This document shows, one piece after another, positions 53,378-63,781 of a DNA stretch of 64,000 nt. The translations under genes were made by a program, and so were the position numbers. Numbering within the stretch: the first letter of the stretch is position 1; every line of letters starts with the position of its first letter. Location of the stretch: contig NZ_CP049935.1 in assembly GCF_011383005.1 (NCBI RefSeq), forward strand, positions 2,604,001-2,668,000, in the 5' to 3' direction. The notes beneath the pieces were generated by a model. It had not been told where the DNA came from and ran no database searches. It saw only the letters and a program-made list of their open reading frames with translations. The DNA comes from Phycicoccus sp. HDW14 (GTDB lineage Bacteria; Actinomycetota; Actinomycetes; Actinomycetales; Dermatophilaceae).

Positions 53378-54249
53378 TCAGCCGAGCACGCTGAGGCGGG
53401 TGGCCTTCATCCCGTCCTTGGCGGCGACGACCCGCACCTGGGCACCGACCTGCAAGGGGAGCCCGATGCGCGTCGAGGCGTACGGGCCGGTGAGGTCGTA
53501 GGTGCCCTCGAACCCGTCGGTGCTCTTGACGGTGACGGACGTGGACACCGTGTAGGCGGTGACCTCGCCGACCTGGAGCACCATGACGACGGGGCTGCCC
53601 GTCACGGTCGTCGTGAACTCACCGTGCAGGACGTCGTCGAGGCCGTTCATGCCGCCCATCATCCCGCCCGTGATGCCGCGCTGGCGTCCCTGCGGGAGGC
53701 CCGAGTCGTCGCCGCTGCCCGGCTGCTGGCCCTGCTGCCCCTGCCGGCGGCCCTGGCCGTCGGTGCCGCCGCGCTGGCGCTGCCCCCGCATCATCGGACC
53801 GCTGTTCGGGTCGCGCTGTCCGTCCATCCCCGGCCGGCCGTCGTCGCGCCCGAACCAGGCCTGTCCGCGGGCGACGTCGCCGCGGCCGTGGGTGCCGATG
53901 AGCGCCGCGCCGAGACCGATGACGGCGACGACGAGGAGGGTGGCGAGCACGGCGACGGCGCCGACGGCGACCCGGCCACCGGTGCTCGAGGTCGCGTCGT
54001 CCCAGGTGCGGCGGACCGTCCCGGGGCGCCGGGGCGGCGGGGCCCAGCCGGGCGGGCCGGGGGGCCCGGGAGCGGCGGACGGGTCGGGCTGGGGGCGGCG
54101 GCGGTCCAGGCCGGCTCCCCCACCGCGGCCGGGGCGACCTGAGGAGCCTGCGCCGCGGGCTCGACGGGCGGCTGGGCCGCGGGGTCGATGGGCTGGGTGG
54201 GCTCGGGCACGTCGTCGCCCTGCTCGGGCCCGGTGGGACGGTTCGCCAT
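53378..54249 (-). CDS. membrane-anchored protein with C-terminal DUF5666-like beta domain (one frameshift)
   Basis: A Pro/Ala-rich cytoplasmic N-terminus (PEPTQPIDPAAQPPVEPA) is followed, after adding one base in the G run at 54059-54064, by PPGWAPPPRRPGTVRRTWDD. One membrane helix (VLATLLVVAVIGLGAALIG), a Gly/Gln/Arg/Met-rich linker (GQRQRGGTDGQGRRQGQQG, GGMMGGMNG), and a beta-rich domain (HGEFTTTVTGSPVVMVLQVGEV ... RIGLPLQVGAQVRVVAAKDGMKATRLSVLG) complete the ~290-residue protein. It is probably an extracytoplasmic protein; function unknown. It converges with the MFS gene. Confidence 0.7.
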
Positions 54250-54361
54250 CCCCCCATCATCCGCTCACCGGGAGGCGACCGACCCCCGACCGGGCGAACT
54301 CACACCGAACTCACAGTCCCCGGCGTCCCCTCGGTGTCGCGCACGGACGAGCCGGGCGTCC

Positions 54362-55300
54362 TCAGCCGCCGGCGAGGGCCGTCACGACGCGCGACGGCGA
54401 GGGCTTCCCGAGCCGGCCGGCCATCCACACCGAGGTCTCGACGAGGGCGTCGAGGTCGATGCCGGTCTCGACGCCGGCGCCGTCGAGGGTCCACACGAGG
54501 TCCTCGGTGGCGAGGTTGCCGGTGGCCGACTTCGCGTAGGGGCAGCCGCCGAGGCCGCCGGTCGAGGCGTCGACGACGGTGACGCCGTCGCGCAGGGCGG
54601 CCATCGTGTTGGCGAGGGCCTGGCCGTAGGTGTCGTGGAAGTGCACGCCGACCTGCTCGGGCCCGATGCCCGCCGCCCCCAGCGCCTCGAGCAGCCGGTG
54701 CACGTGCCCGACGGTGCCGACGCCGATGGTGTCGCCGAGGGAGAGCTGGTCGCAGCCGAGGTCCATGAGGCGCCGGCAGACGTCGACGACCTGCCCGACC
54801 GGCACCGGACCCTCCCACGGGTCGCCGAAGCACATCGAGACGTAGGCCCGGACCCAGAGGCCCTCGGCCCGGGCCCGCTCGACGACCGGCGCGAACATCG
54901 CCACCGACTCCTCGACCGTGCGGTTGAGGTTCTTGCGTGCGAAGGTCTCGGTGGCGCTGCCGAAGATCGCGACGGCACCGACCCCGGCGGCGAGCGCGCG
55001 GTCGAGGCCGCGGACGTTGGGCACGAGCACCGGGCGCCGCGGCCCCCGGCCGTCCGCACCGAGCAGGGCGAGCACGTCCTCGGCGTCGGCGAGCTGGGGC
55101 ACCCAGCGGGGGTCGACGAACGAGGTGGTCTCGACCGTGCCGAGGCCCGCGGCCGCGAGCCGTCGGACGAACTCGGCCTTGTCGGCGGCCGGCAGCACGC
55201 CCGACTCGTTCTGGAGGCCGTCGCGCGGACCCACCTCGTAGACGGTGACCCGGGGCGGGAGCGAGGGGTCCGGCTCGACCTGCGGCAGCGCACGGCTCAT
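54362..55300 (-). CDS. hydroxymethylglutaryl-CoA lyase
   Basis: The 312-residue TIM-barrel enzyme cleaves HMG-CoA to acetoacetate and acetyl-CoA (leucine degradation). Signature segments are VTVYEVGPRDGLQNE (metal-ligand Asp), VETTSFVDPRWVPQLADAE, IFGSATETFARKNLN, VHFHDTYGQALAN (metal-ligand His pair) and GGLGGCPYAKSATGNLATEDLVW (catalytic Cys loop). ATG at 55300. No other leucine-pathway genes are adjacent in the window. Confidence 0.95.
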   Translation of the reverse strand: MSRALPQVEPDPSLPPRVTVYEVGPRDGLQNESGVLPAADKAEFVRRLAAAGLGTVETTSFVDPRWVPQLADAEDVLALLGADGRGPRRPVLVPNVRGLDRALAAGVGAVAIFGSATETFARKNLNRTVEESVAMFAPVVERARAEGLWVRAYVSMCFGDPWEGPVPVGQVVDVCRRLMDLGCDQLSLGDTIGVGTVGHVHRLLEALGAAGIGPEQVGVHFHDTYGQALANTMAALRDGVTVVDASTGGLGGCPYAKSATGNLATEDLVWTLDGAGVETGIDLDALVETSVWMAGRLGKPSPSRVVTALAGG

Positions 55301-55434
55301 CCCCCGATCCTGACACGGCCGGGCGGGGCGGCGCCCCCGCACCCCGAACCCTCCCCGTCGGTGCCCGGCCGGGCGCTACCCTCGTGCGCGTCGGCCCGCC
55401 GGGGTCGAGCACCGTCACCGAGGGGCACGCCACC

Positions 55435-56204
55435 GTGAGCACGAGCGACGACGAGTTCCGCGACCCCACGGCGCCGCCGGAGCTCCCCGAGCCCGCCACG
55501 CAGGACGGTGACGACGACACGGCCGGCCCGGCCGACGCACCCGGCATCGACGACACCCAGGTCGTCGACGCGGGAGCGACCCGGGCCATCCCGCCGCCCC
55601 CGGGCGGGTACACGCCCCCGACCTACGCCGGCCCGACGTACACCACGCCGAGCTACGACCGCCCCGGCTACGAGCAGCCGACCTATGCCTCGCCGTTCGA
55701 CCCGCCGCCGGCCGCCCCGCCCGCGGCACCCGAGTACCCGTACGGCCCGCCCGGGGCGCAGCGCCGTCCCCGTACCAGCAGGCGCCCTACCAGCCGCCGT
55801 ACCAGCAGGCGCCGTACCAGCAGGCGCCCTACCAGCCGACGCCGAACCAGCAGGGCGGGGTCCCGGTCGGTCCCCCCGCCTCGCCCCACCCCTACGGTGC
55901 GCCGCCGTCGATCTACGGCCCGCCGCAGCGCAACACGAGCGCCCTCGTGCTGACGATCCTCACCGGCGTCCTCACCGTGTTCTGCTGCAGCCTGCTCACC
56001 GTGCCCGCCCTGGTCCTCGGCATCGTCGGGCTGACCAAGCAGGACAACGACCCCGAGGGCTCGCGGCGGATGACCCGCTTCGGCTGGATCGCCTTCTCCG
56101 TCGGCATCGGCCTCACCGTGCTCGGCTTCATCCTGCTCATCGCCTACGGCGTCGCGACCGGCGACACCTCCACCTCCTTCGACTCCGGCTACGACGGGTA
56201 CTGA
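55435..56204 (+). CDS. Pro/Tyr-rich DUF4190-type membrane protein (one frameshift)
   Basis: An acidic, then Pro/Tyr/Gln-rich cytoplasmic N-terminus (YTPPTYAGPTYTTPSYDRPG) continues, after adding one G in the run at 55753-55756, as repeats of PYQQAPYQ. Two membrane helices follow (LTILTGVLTVFCCSLLTVPALVLGIVGLT, WIAFSVGIGLTVLGFILLIAYG) with a GLTKQDNDPEGSRRMTR loop typical of DUF4190/septum-associated proteins. About 257 residues. GTG at 55435 begins MSTSDDEFRD. It is followed closely by the two-component genes. Confidence 0.75.
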
Positions 56205-56266
56205 CGACCGGAACCACCCAGCCCGCGTCCAGCCGACTCACAGGTTCGGACCGGAGACTGGGAGAC

Positions 56267-56980
56267 GTGACCTCCACCCAGCCCCCCGAGGCCCGGCTCC
56301 TCGTCGTCGAGGACGAGCCGAACATCCGCGAGCTGCTCGCGACGTCGCTGCGCTACGCGGGGTTCGACGTCGCGACGGCGGCCAGCGGCTCGGAGGCCCT
56401 GCGGGTCGCCGACGACCACCACCCGGACCTGTGCGTCCTCGACGTGATGCTCCCCGACATGGACGGCTTCACCGTCACCCGCAAGCTGCGCGACCAGGGC
56501 CGGCAGCTGCCCATCGTCTTCGTCACGGCGCGCGACTCGGTCGACGACAAGATCAAGGGCCTCACGGTCGGCGGCGACGACTACGTCACGAAGCCGTTCA
56601 GCCTCGAGGAGGTCGTGGCCCGCATCCGCGCCGTCCTGCGCCGCACGCGCGGCGACCTCGACGAGGACCGTCCCGTCCTGCGCTTCGAGGACCTCGAGCT
56701 CGACGAGGACAGCCACGAGGTCCGGCGCGGCACCCGGGTCATCGAGACCAGCCCCACCGAGTTCAAGCTCCTGCGCTACCTCATGCTCAACCCCAACCGG
56801 GTCCTGTCGAAGGCGCAGATCCTCGACCACGTGTGGGACTACGACTTCCGCGGCGAGTCCGGCATCGTCGAGTCCTACATCTCCTACCTGCGCCGCAAGA
56901 TCGACGTCGAGGGGACCCCCTCGCTCATCCACACCAAGCGGGGCGTCGGGTACGTCCTGCGGCTGCCCCCGCAGTCCTGA
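56267..56980 (+). CDS. OmpR-family response regulator (MprA/PhoP-like)
   Basis: The 237-residue protein has a receiver domain with VVEDEPN (acidic pocket), VLDVMLPDMDGF (phospho-accepting Asp), VTARDS and YVTKPFSLEEVV. A winged-helix domain ends with YISYLRRKIDVEGTPSLIHTKRGVGYVLRLP. GTG at 56267 follows GGGAGAC. The stop and the kinase start share an A (TGATG). The RR-HK-HtrA order matches mycobacterial mprA-mprB-pepD, an envelope-stress system. Confidence 0.93.
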   Translation: MTSTQPPEARLLVVEDEPNIRELLATSLRYAGFDVATAASGSEALRVADDHHPDLCVLDVMLPDMDGFTVTRKLRDQGRQLPIVFVTARDSVDDKIKGLTVGGDDYVTKPFSLEEVVARIRAVLRRTRGDLDEDRPVLRFEDLELDEDSHEVRRGTRVIETSPTEFKLLRYLMLNPNRVLSKAQILDHVWDYDFRGESGIVESYISYLRRKIDVEGTPSLIHTKRGVGYVLRLPPQS

Positions 56981-58426
56981 TGGCGGGCCCGTCCCGGCCG
57001 CTCGCCCGCGTCGTCGGCCGGCTCGAGGTGGTGCCGCTGCGCACCCGACTGCTGCTCATCGTCGGTGTCCTCGTCGGGGCCGCGCTGCTCTCGACGAGCC
57101 TCATCACCGCCTACCTCCTCAAGAGCGACCTCGACGACCGCGTCGACGCCGAGCTGCGCAGCGTCCTCCAGCCGGTCGCCACCCAGGCGCTGTCCGACCT
57201 GCGCCGCGGCGACACCGACGTGCTGCCCACCAGCTACGCCGTCGTCCTCCAGAGCAACGGCCAGCAGGTCTCCCCGAAGCTCCCCACCGGGACGAGCGTC
57301 CAGCCCGCCGTCCCCCTCCTCCAGGCCGACGACCCGCGGGTCAGCACCCAGGAGCCGTTCACCGTCGGGTCCACCGACAGCCGCCTGCGCTGGCGCTTCA
57401 TCGCCGCGCGGGTCACCGGCACCGACGCCGTCGTCGCGGTCGGGGTGCCGCTGGAGACGGTGTCGCACACCGTGACCCGCCTCCTCGTGTCCACCGCCCT
57501 GCTCGGCACCGTGGCCCTCGTCCTGTCCCTCGTGCTCGGACACTTCGCCGTGCGCCGCGCGTTCCGGCCGCTGCGCCGCATCGAGGACACGGCGGCCGCC
57601 ATCGCCGAGGGCGACCTGTCCCAGCGCGTGCCGGTGCGCCACGCCGACGACGAGGTCACCTCGCTGTCCCGCAGCCTCAACGTGATGCTCAGCCAGGTCG
57701 AGTCCTCGTTCGCGGTCCGCGAGGCCAGCGAGGAACGGATGCGGCAGTTCGTCGCCGACGCCTCGCACGAGCTGCGCACCCCGCTCGCGACCGTCCGCGG
57801 CTACGCGGAGCTGTACCGCCAGGGCGCGGTCCGCGACCCGGAGGCGGTCGGGTCGGCGATGAGCCGCATCGAGGCCGAGTCGGGCCGGATGGGCGAGCTC
57901 GTCGAGGACCTGCTCACGCTGGCGCGGCTCGACGAGGAGCCCGAGGTCGAGCACACCGACGTCGACCTCACGGTGCTCGCCGCCGACGCGGTGGCCGACG
58001 CCCGCGCCCGGGCCCCGAACGGCGCATCTCGCTCGTCGGGCTCAGCGGCCCGGTCGAACCCACCGTCGTCCGGGGCTCGGAGGCCCGGCTGCGCCAGGTC
58101 GTCACCAACCTCGTGGCGAATGCGTTGCGGCACACCCCGAGTGGCACCCCCGTCGAGGTCCTCGTCGGACACGAGGGCAGCGACGCCTGCCTGCAGGTGC
58201 GCGACCACGGCCCGGGCGTGCCCCCGAGATCGCGACCAAGGTCTTCGAGCGGTTCTTCCGGCTCGACCCCTCGCGCGGCCGTGGCCAGGGCGGTGGCACC
58301 GGCCTCGGGCTGGCCATCGTCGCCGCGATCGTCGCCGGCCACCGGGGCCGCGTGGGTGTGGCGGAGACCCCCGGCGGGGGCGCGACCTTCGTCGTCCGGT
58401 TCGCACAGCGGACTCCCAGCCGCTGA
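56980..58426 (+). CDS. sensor histidine kinase (two frameshifts)
   Basis: Two membrane helices (about 22-46 and 155-180) flank an extracytoplasmic sensor. HAMP (FRPLRRIEDTAAAIAEGDLSQRV), a phospho-acceptor His in DASHELRTPLATVRGYAELY, and an ATPase domain follow. The frame is lost near 58012-58015 (CCCC) and 58220-58224 (CCCCC). One base at each restores RRISLVGLSGPVEP, NLVANALRHTPSG (N box), DHGPGVPPEIATKVFERFFRLD and GTGLGLAIVAAIVAGHRG (G2 box), ending RFAQRTPSR (about 482 residues). It phosphorylates the adjacent regulator. Confidence 0.9.
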
Positions 58427-58489
58427 CCAGCACACGTCCACCTCGGGGCGTTGAGTGGGGTCCAGTCCAGCAGAAGGAGATCCCCGGCG

Positions 58490-59907
58490 ATGAGCGACCA
58501 GCAGCCCCCCACCCCGGACCGGTCCGGCCAGCAGTGGCCGACCCCGCAGTGGTACACCCCGCACGGCGGCACGACCACCACCTCCCGTCCGACGGGCGAG
58601 GCCGCGCCGACCACCGCGGCGCCCCCGGCGCCGTACCCCCAGAACGCCCCGACCGGTCCGATGGCCCCTCCCCCTCCGTCGGGGCCGTTCGGTCCGGCGG
58701 GGCCGTCCGGGGCCCCTGGCTCCCCCGCCAAGGGCTCCGGACGTCGCCGCGCGGCGGAGCTCACCGCCGTCGCGGTCCTCGCCGCCCTCCTGTCCTCCGG
58801 CGGCACGGTGGCCGCGACCCGGCTGCTCGACGACACGCAGTCCCCTTCCTCTGCGTCGTCGTCCACGCAGCTGGGTCGCGGTACCGACACCGGCCCGGTG
58901 CAGCAGGCCAGCGCGTCCGCGCCGGACTGGACGGCCACGGCGGGGCGGTCTCCCCGAGCGTCGTCGCGATCACCGCGACCCTGGCGCAGGGCACCGCCCA
59001 GGGGTCGGGCGTCATCATCGACGACTCCGGGCACGTCGTGACCAACAACCACGTCGTCGCCGGGGCCCAGAAGCTGCAGGTCACCCTCAACGACGGCCGG
59101 ACCTACTCGGCCCAGGTGCGCGGCACCGACCCGTCGACCGACCTCGCCGTCATCACCATCGACAAGGCCCCCTCCGACCTCGCGCCCATCGCGATGGGCG
59201 ACTCCGAGGCCCTCAAGGTCGGTGACCCCGTCATGGCGGTCGGCAACCCGCTCGGGCTCGCCGGCACGGTGACCACGGGCATCGTCAGTGCCCTCAACCG
59301 GCCCGTGACCACGCAGGCCGAGGACGACTCCCAGCAGCAGCAGAACCCGTTCAACGGCGACTTCCAGCAGCAGCAGTCCACCGCCGAGCCCGTCGTCACC
59401 AACGCGATCCAGACCTCGGCGGCGATCAACCCGGGCAACAGCGGCGGCGCGCTCGTCGACTCCTCGGGCCGGCTCGTGGGCATCAACTCCTCGATCGCCT
59501 CGCTCGGCGCCTCCTCCGGCGGGCAGTCCGGCTCCATCGGCATCGGCTTCGCGATCCCGGTCGCGGAGGTCCAGTCGATCGCCAAGCAGCTCATCGACAC
59601 GGGGAAGGCGCAGCACGCCTACCTGGGCGTCACGCCCCAGAACGGTTCCGCCAGTGACGGGTCCGCGACCCGCGCCGGCGCCGAGGTCACCTCCGTGGGT
59701 GCCGGCACCCCCGCCGCGAAGGCCGGCCTGCAGAAGGGCGACGTCATCACCGCCCTGAACGGCGACCCCGTCGACTCGGCCGAGTCGCTCGTCGGGTACG
59801 TCCGCGAGCAGACCGTCGGCAGCACCGTGAAGCTCACCGTCCTGCGCGACGGCAAGAGCATCGAGGTCCGGGCCACCCTCGTGGCCCGCGACACCAGCGG
59901 CGGCTGA
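58490..59907 (+). CDS. HtrA/DegP-family trypsin-like serine protease with PDZ domain (one frameshift)
   Basis: A Pro-rich cytoplasmic N-terminus and one membrane anchor (ELTAVAVLAALLSSGGTVAAT) precede a protease domain. One G is missing in the run at 58942-58945; with it the protein reads SPSVVAITATLAQGTAQGSGVIID. The triad is His in TNNHVVAG, Asp in STDLAVI and Ser in NPGNSGGALV. A Gln-rich loop (DDSQQQQNPFNGDFQQQQ) is present. The PDZ domain begins AYLGVTPQ. About 472 residues. It follows the two-component genes by 63 bases and parallels PepD downstream of mprAB in mycobacteria. Confidence 0.92.
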
Positions 59908-59999
59908 CCCGCCGCCGACCGCACCACCCCCGGGGCGCCCGGGCACGGATGAGTAACCGTGCTCAGGCGCCCCGTCGGCGTTCCCGGGAGTCTTGCCGC

Positions 60000-61897
60000 A
60001 TGACCCAGCGGGATGACGTGGTGCGCCTCGAGCGCGAGTTCGCCGACGCGATGCAGCGGATGTACGCCGTCGGCAACGGGCTGGCCCGGATGCGGGCCCA
60101 GCTCGAGCAGCACCCCCCGACCCCGGTGCCCGGGCAGGCACCGGCGACCGCGCGGCCCTCCACCGCGCCGGTCCCCCCGGCACCCTCGCCGTCGGCCGGG
60201 CAGCCGGCCGCGTGGGTGCCGACCCCGACCGGGGCGGCGCCGCAGGGTGGCGCCGCCCCGGTCACCCGGCCGGCGGCCCCGGCCGTCGGCACGCTCGCGA
60301 CGTCCCCGGGTGCGTACACCCCGGCGGAGCCCTGGTACCGGCGCGAGGGGCGGTCACCCGCGTCCTCGCCGTCGCCGGCGCCGTCGTCACGCTCTCCGGC
60401 GTGGCGATGCTCCTCGTCCTCGCCGTCCGGCACGGCTGGTTCGGGCCGGTCGCGAGGGTCACGGCCGGCGCGTTCCTCGCGGCAGTGCTCGGCGGCCTCG
60501 GTGCGCGTGGAGGGGCGCGCGACCGGGGCCTGGGCTCTCCCGTGGGGAGCGCGCCGGTGGCCCTGGTCGCCACCGGTGCCGCCGCCGCCTACCTCGACGT
60601 CGTCGCGGTCACGGCCTACTACGCATGGCTGCCGCCGGCCGCCGGGCTCGCGCTCTGCGTGGCCGTCGCCGTCGGCGGGCTGGCCCTCGCCCGCCGGTGG
60701 TCCAGCGAGCTGCTCGCCGTGCTCATGGTCGCCGGCGCCGGAGCGCTCTCGCCCGTCGTGGCCGGCAGCGCCGGCTGGCTGCTCTCCGCTGTGCTCGGGG
60801 TGCTCGCGGTCGTCGGCTGGTGGGCCGGTGGCGAGCGCACCGTGCCGCTGCTCACCGTCACCCGCTCCCTGCCGGTCTCGCTCTCGCTGCTCGCGGGCTC
60901 CGGACTGGCCACCGGACGCGCCCCCGGGTCCGCGCTCCTCGCGGTGGCCGTGGTCGTGCTGCTGGCCACCCTCGTCACCTCGGCCCTGTCGGTCCGCCGC
61001 GACGGTGCCGACGTCGCCTCGAGCGCGGCGCTGGCCCTCGTCGTCGTCGGCACGCTGGCGGTCGACACCGCCCTCGGCGGCACGCTCGCCACGGTGGCCC
61101 ACGTCGGGGTCGCGGGGGTCCTCCTCCTCGGGGCGACCGTGCTCGGCCGCACGCCGGTCGGCCCCGTCGCGGCCCACCTCGTCGTCACCGCCGGGGTCGG
61201 GGGCGCCGTCTCCGCGGTCCTCGCGGTCGTCTCCGGTGCCCCCGACGGGTTCGTCGGCACCAGCCTGCTCCTCCTCGCCCTGGGCCACCTCGCGGTCGCC
61301 GGGGTCACCCGCTCGCGCATCTCGCTGGGGCTCGGCTCGGGGGTCGCGGGCCTCGCGCTGCTCACCTGGCTCCAGCACCCGTTCGCCGTCATCAGCCTCG
61401 GGCTGGCCGAGCGCCACGACCTCGCGGTGGCCTTCGTCGACAGCGTGCTCGCGGCCGGCGTCGTCGCCCTCGCCTGGTGGGCCACGGCCAGCGTCCGCGG
61501 CGTCCCGGCCGAGGTGCGCACCATCGCCCGGGTCGTCGCCTGGGTCGTCGGGCTCGCCTCCACCGCAACCGCTCTCGTGAGCGTGGGGACCTTGGCCGGG
61601 CAGCGCTTCGACGCCCCGGACCTCGGCTTCACGGCCGGGCACGCCGTCGCCACCGTCATCTGGATGGCCGCAGCGGCCGCGCTCCTGCTGCGGTCCCTCG
61701 ACCGCCCCGACGACGCCGACCTCACCCTGCGCAGCGGGCTGCTGCTCAGCGCCGTGGCCGTCGCCAAGCTGTTCCTCTTCGACCTCGCCGCCCTCGACGG
61801 CGTGCTCCGCTCGGTCGCCTTCATCGCCACCGGCCTGCTCCTGCTGGCCACGGGCAGCCGGTACGCCCGGGCCTGGGAGCGCCGCCCCCGTACCTGA
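60000..61897 (+). CDS. DUF2339-type large membrane protein (one frameshift)
   Basis: A coiled-coil-like N-terminus (DVVRLEREFADAMQRMYAVGNGLARMRAQLEQH) and a Pro/Ala linker lead to PAEPWYRREG. After one added G in the run at 60347-60350 the protein continues AVTRVLAVAGAVVTLSGVAML and about 16 further helices, ending SRYARAWERRPRT (about 632 residues). The layout of coiled coil, linker and many helices fits DUF2339. The function is unknown. ATG at 60000. Confidence 0.8.
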
Positions 61898-61942
61898 GCA
61901 CCGGCAGGTGACGTGCGGCCCGCGCCGTGCCACAGTGGGCCG

Positions 61943-62599
61943 GTGCACGCGCTGCAGGGTCGCTGGCTCACGGACGGTGGCGCTGCCCTGCCCGGGGCCG
62001 GTCGCGAGGCGCTCGCGTCCGTCGGGGCCGACCTGGTCCGCCGCTGGGGCGAGTCGCACCGGCGCTACCACGACCTGGCCCACCTCGCCGAGGTCCTCAC
62101 CGCCGTCGACGCCCTGAGCCGGGCCGGCCGGCTGGCGCCGCTCGACCGGGCGGCCGCCCTGCTCGCGGCCTGGTTCCACGACGCGGTCTACGCGGTGAGC
62201 GACCCCGACGGCAACGAGCGCCGCAGCGCGGCCCTGGCCGCCCGCAGCCTCGGCCCGCTCGGTGCCGCGGAGGAGGTCGTCGACCGCGTCGTCACGCTCG
62301 TCCTCGACACCGCCGGGCACGACCTCGACGAGGACGTCGACGACCCCGCCCGGCTCGTGCTGCACGACGCCGACCTCTGGATCCTCGCGGCCCCGGTCTC
62401 CCGGTTCGACGAGTACTGCCGCCAGGTGCGGGCCGAGTACGGCCACGTGCCGGCCGCGGAGTACGCCGTGGGGCGCGCCGCGGTGCTGCGGCCGTTCCTC
62501 GTGCGACCACACGTGTACCGCACACCGCACGCCCGTCGGGTGTGGGAGCCGGCGGCCCGCGAGAACCTCGCGCGCGAGCTCACCAGGTTGGCGGGTTGA
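61943..62599 (+). CDS. HD-superfamily predicted metal-dependent hydrolase
   Basis: The 218-residue helical protein contains RRYHDLAHLAEVL, LLAAWFHDAVYAV (HD motif), DTAGHDLDEDVDDPARLVLHDADLWILAAP, matching the uncharacterised HD-type phosphohydrolase family COG4339. GTG at 61943 gives a start just before the conserved LQGRWLTDGG. Its last 20 bases overlap the convergent NUDIX gene. The substrate is unknown. Confidence 0.85.
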   Translation: MHALQGRWLTDGGAALPGAGREALASVGADLVRRWGESHRRYHDLAHLAEVLTAVDALSRAGRLAPLDRAAALLAAWFHDAVYAVSDPDGNERRSAALAARSLGPLGAAEEVVDRVVTLVLDTAGHDLDEDVDDPARLVLHDADLWILAAPVSRFDEYCRQVRAEYGHVPAAEYAVGRAAVLRPFLVRPHVYRTPHARRVWEPAARENLARELTRLAG

Positions 62600-63356
62600 G
62601 CACCCTGTCGACGAGTGGCCACCAGAAGGTGCTGCCGCACAGGCCTTCCAGCTCGGCGGGGGTCACCCAGCGACGGTCGGACGTGTCGTCGAGGGTCGTC
62701 GTCAGGGGCGGACGGGTGCCGGGCACCCACGCCTCGAACAGCTGGAGCAGGTCGCGACCGTGCGTCCACGGCCCCTCACCGGCCACCGCGCGGAAGCGCT
62801 CGTAGCCCACCGGCCGGAGCGCGGCACCGTCGAGCACCAGGCCCGTCTCCTCCTGGACCTCGCGGACGGCGTTCTCCCGCACCGACTCCCCGTCCTCACG
62901 GCCGCCGCCCGGGGCGCCCCACTCGTCGCGCCACACGGAGTGCACGACGGCGAGGTCGCCGGCCGCGTCGTGCACGAGCACGAGGGCGGCGAAGACCCGG
63001 CCGGGGTCGGCGTCGCGGGCCGAGGCGATGAGGTCGACGTCGATGACGACGTCGTCCGCCAGGTGCACAGCCGGGACCCGAGCCACGCCCTTGTCGCCGC
63101 GACGCTTCTGCATCCGCAGGCCGCTCGCGACGAGCCGGCGCAGCAGGTCGCGCGCGGGCACGGGCGTGGCGCCGGCGGCGACGACGGCGTCGTAGCGCTC
63201 CTCGGGGACGTCGTAGTGGTCGCCCTCGAACCCGCGGGCCGGGATGCCGCAGGAGCGCGCGAACGCGTGCAGCTCGTCAAGGTCGGTGTCGCTGACGAGG
63301 TGGGACCACCGCCGCCCGTGGGCCTCGGCACGCGGGGGGTCGATGAGCACGGTCAC
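62580..63356 (-). CDS. DUF4031-NUDIX hydrolase fusion
   Basis: In this 258-residue protein residues 1-90 form a DUF4031 domain (TVLIDPPRAEAHGRRWSHLVSD, FARSCGIPARGFEGDHYDVPEERYDA). Residues ~110-258 are a NUDIX domain with the box GGREDGESVRENAVREVQEETGL; the REVQEE glutamates bind metal. The NUDIX part hydrolyses a nucleoside-diphosphate-linked compound. The two-domain order is common in actinobacteria. ATG at 63356. Its 3' end overlaps the HD gene. Confidence 0.9.
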   Translation of the reverse strand: MTVLIDPPRAEAHGRRWSHLVSDTDLDELHAFARSCGIPARGFEGDHYDVPEERYDAVVAAGATPVPARDLLRRLVASGLRMQKRRGDKGVARVPAVHLADDVVIDVDLIASARDADPGRVFAALVLVHDAAGDLAVVHSVWRDEWGAPGGGREDGESVRENAVREVQEETGLVLDGAALRPVGYERFRAVAGEGPWTHGRDLLQLFEAWVPGTRPPLTTTLDDTSDRRWVTPAELEGLCGSTFWWPLVDRVLNPPTW

Positions 63357-63477
63357 CCGCCCGATCGTAGGCGGGCCCTCCCCGGCCTGTGGAAAACCCC
63401 GCGGCCGGTCGGGCCCCTCCGCCTAGCGTCGAGGGAGCGGGCGGCCAGTGGGGCCGGCCACGACGAGGGGGTACCCC

Positions 63478-63768
63478 ATGGCAGCGCAGTTCCAGGTCGA
63501 CACCGACCGCATCGCGGCGGCGTCCGGCGACGTGGCCCGCATCTCCGCCGAGATCGAGGGGCAGGTGGCCGTGATGTCCGCCCGCCTCACCGGCCTCCAG
63601 GACGCCTGGACCGGGTCGGCGTCGGCGCAGTTCCAGGGCGTCGTCGAGCAGTGGCGGGCCACGCAGCACCAGGTGCGCGAGTCCCTCGACTCGATCGGGC
63701 GGGTGCTCGGGGCGGCCGGGGTCCAGTACGCCGAGACCGAGGCGCAGGCGGTGCGGATGTTCACCTGA
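63478..63768 (+). CDS. WXG100 family (ESAT-6-like) protein
   Basis: The 96-residue two-helix protein has the WxG turn in LQDAWTGSASAQFQGVVEQW at mid-length, the WXG100 hallmark. Family members dimerise and are exported by type VII (ESX) systems. No EccC or other type VII gene lies in the window, so export is not established here. ATG at 63478; the start MAAQFQVDTDRIAAAS and length are typical. Confidence 0.92.
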   Translation: MAAQFQVDTDRIAAASGDVARISAEIEGQVAVMSARLTGLQDAWTGSASAQFQGVVEQWRATQHQVRESLDSIGRVLGAAGVQYAETEAQAVRMFT

Positions 63769-63781
63769 CGCGCCCGCGGGG

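Noticed and set aside
59963..62530. An 855-codon minus-strand frame opposite DUF2339 and HD genes
   Set aside because: It is an Asp/Gly/Arg/Glu-rich shadow without a plausible start site or motif.
63478..63768. A type VII secretion locus around the WXG100 gene
   Set aside because: No EccC, EccB, MycP or second WXG partner is present in the window; the gene may be an orphan or the locus may lie beyond the edge.
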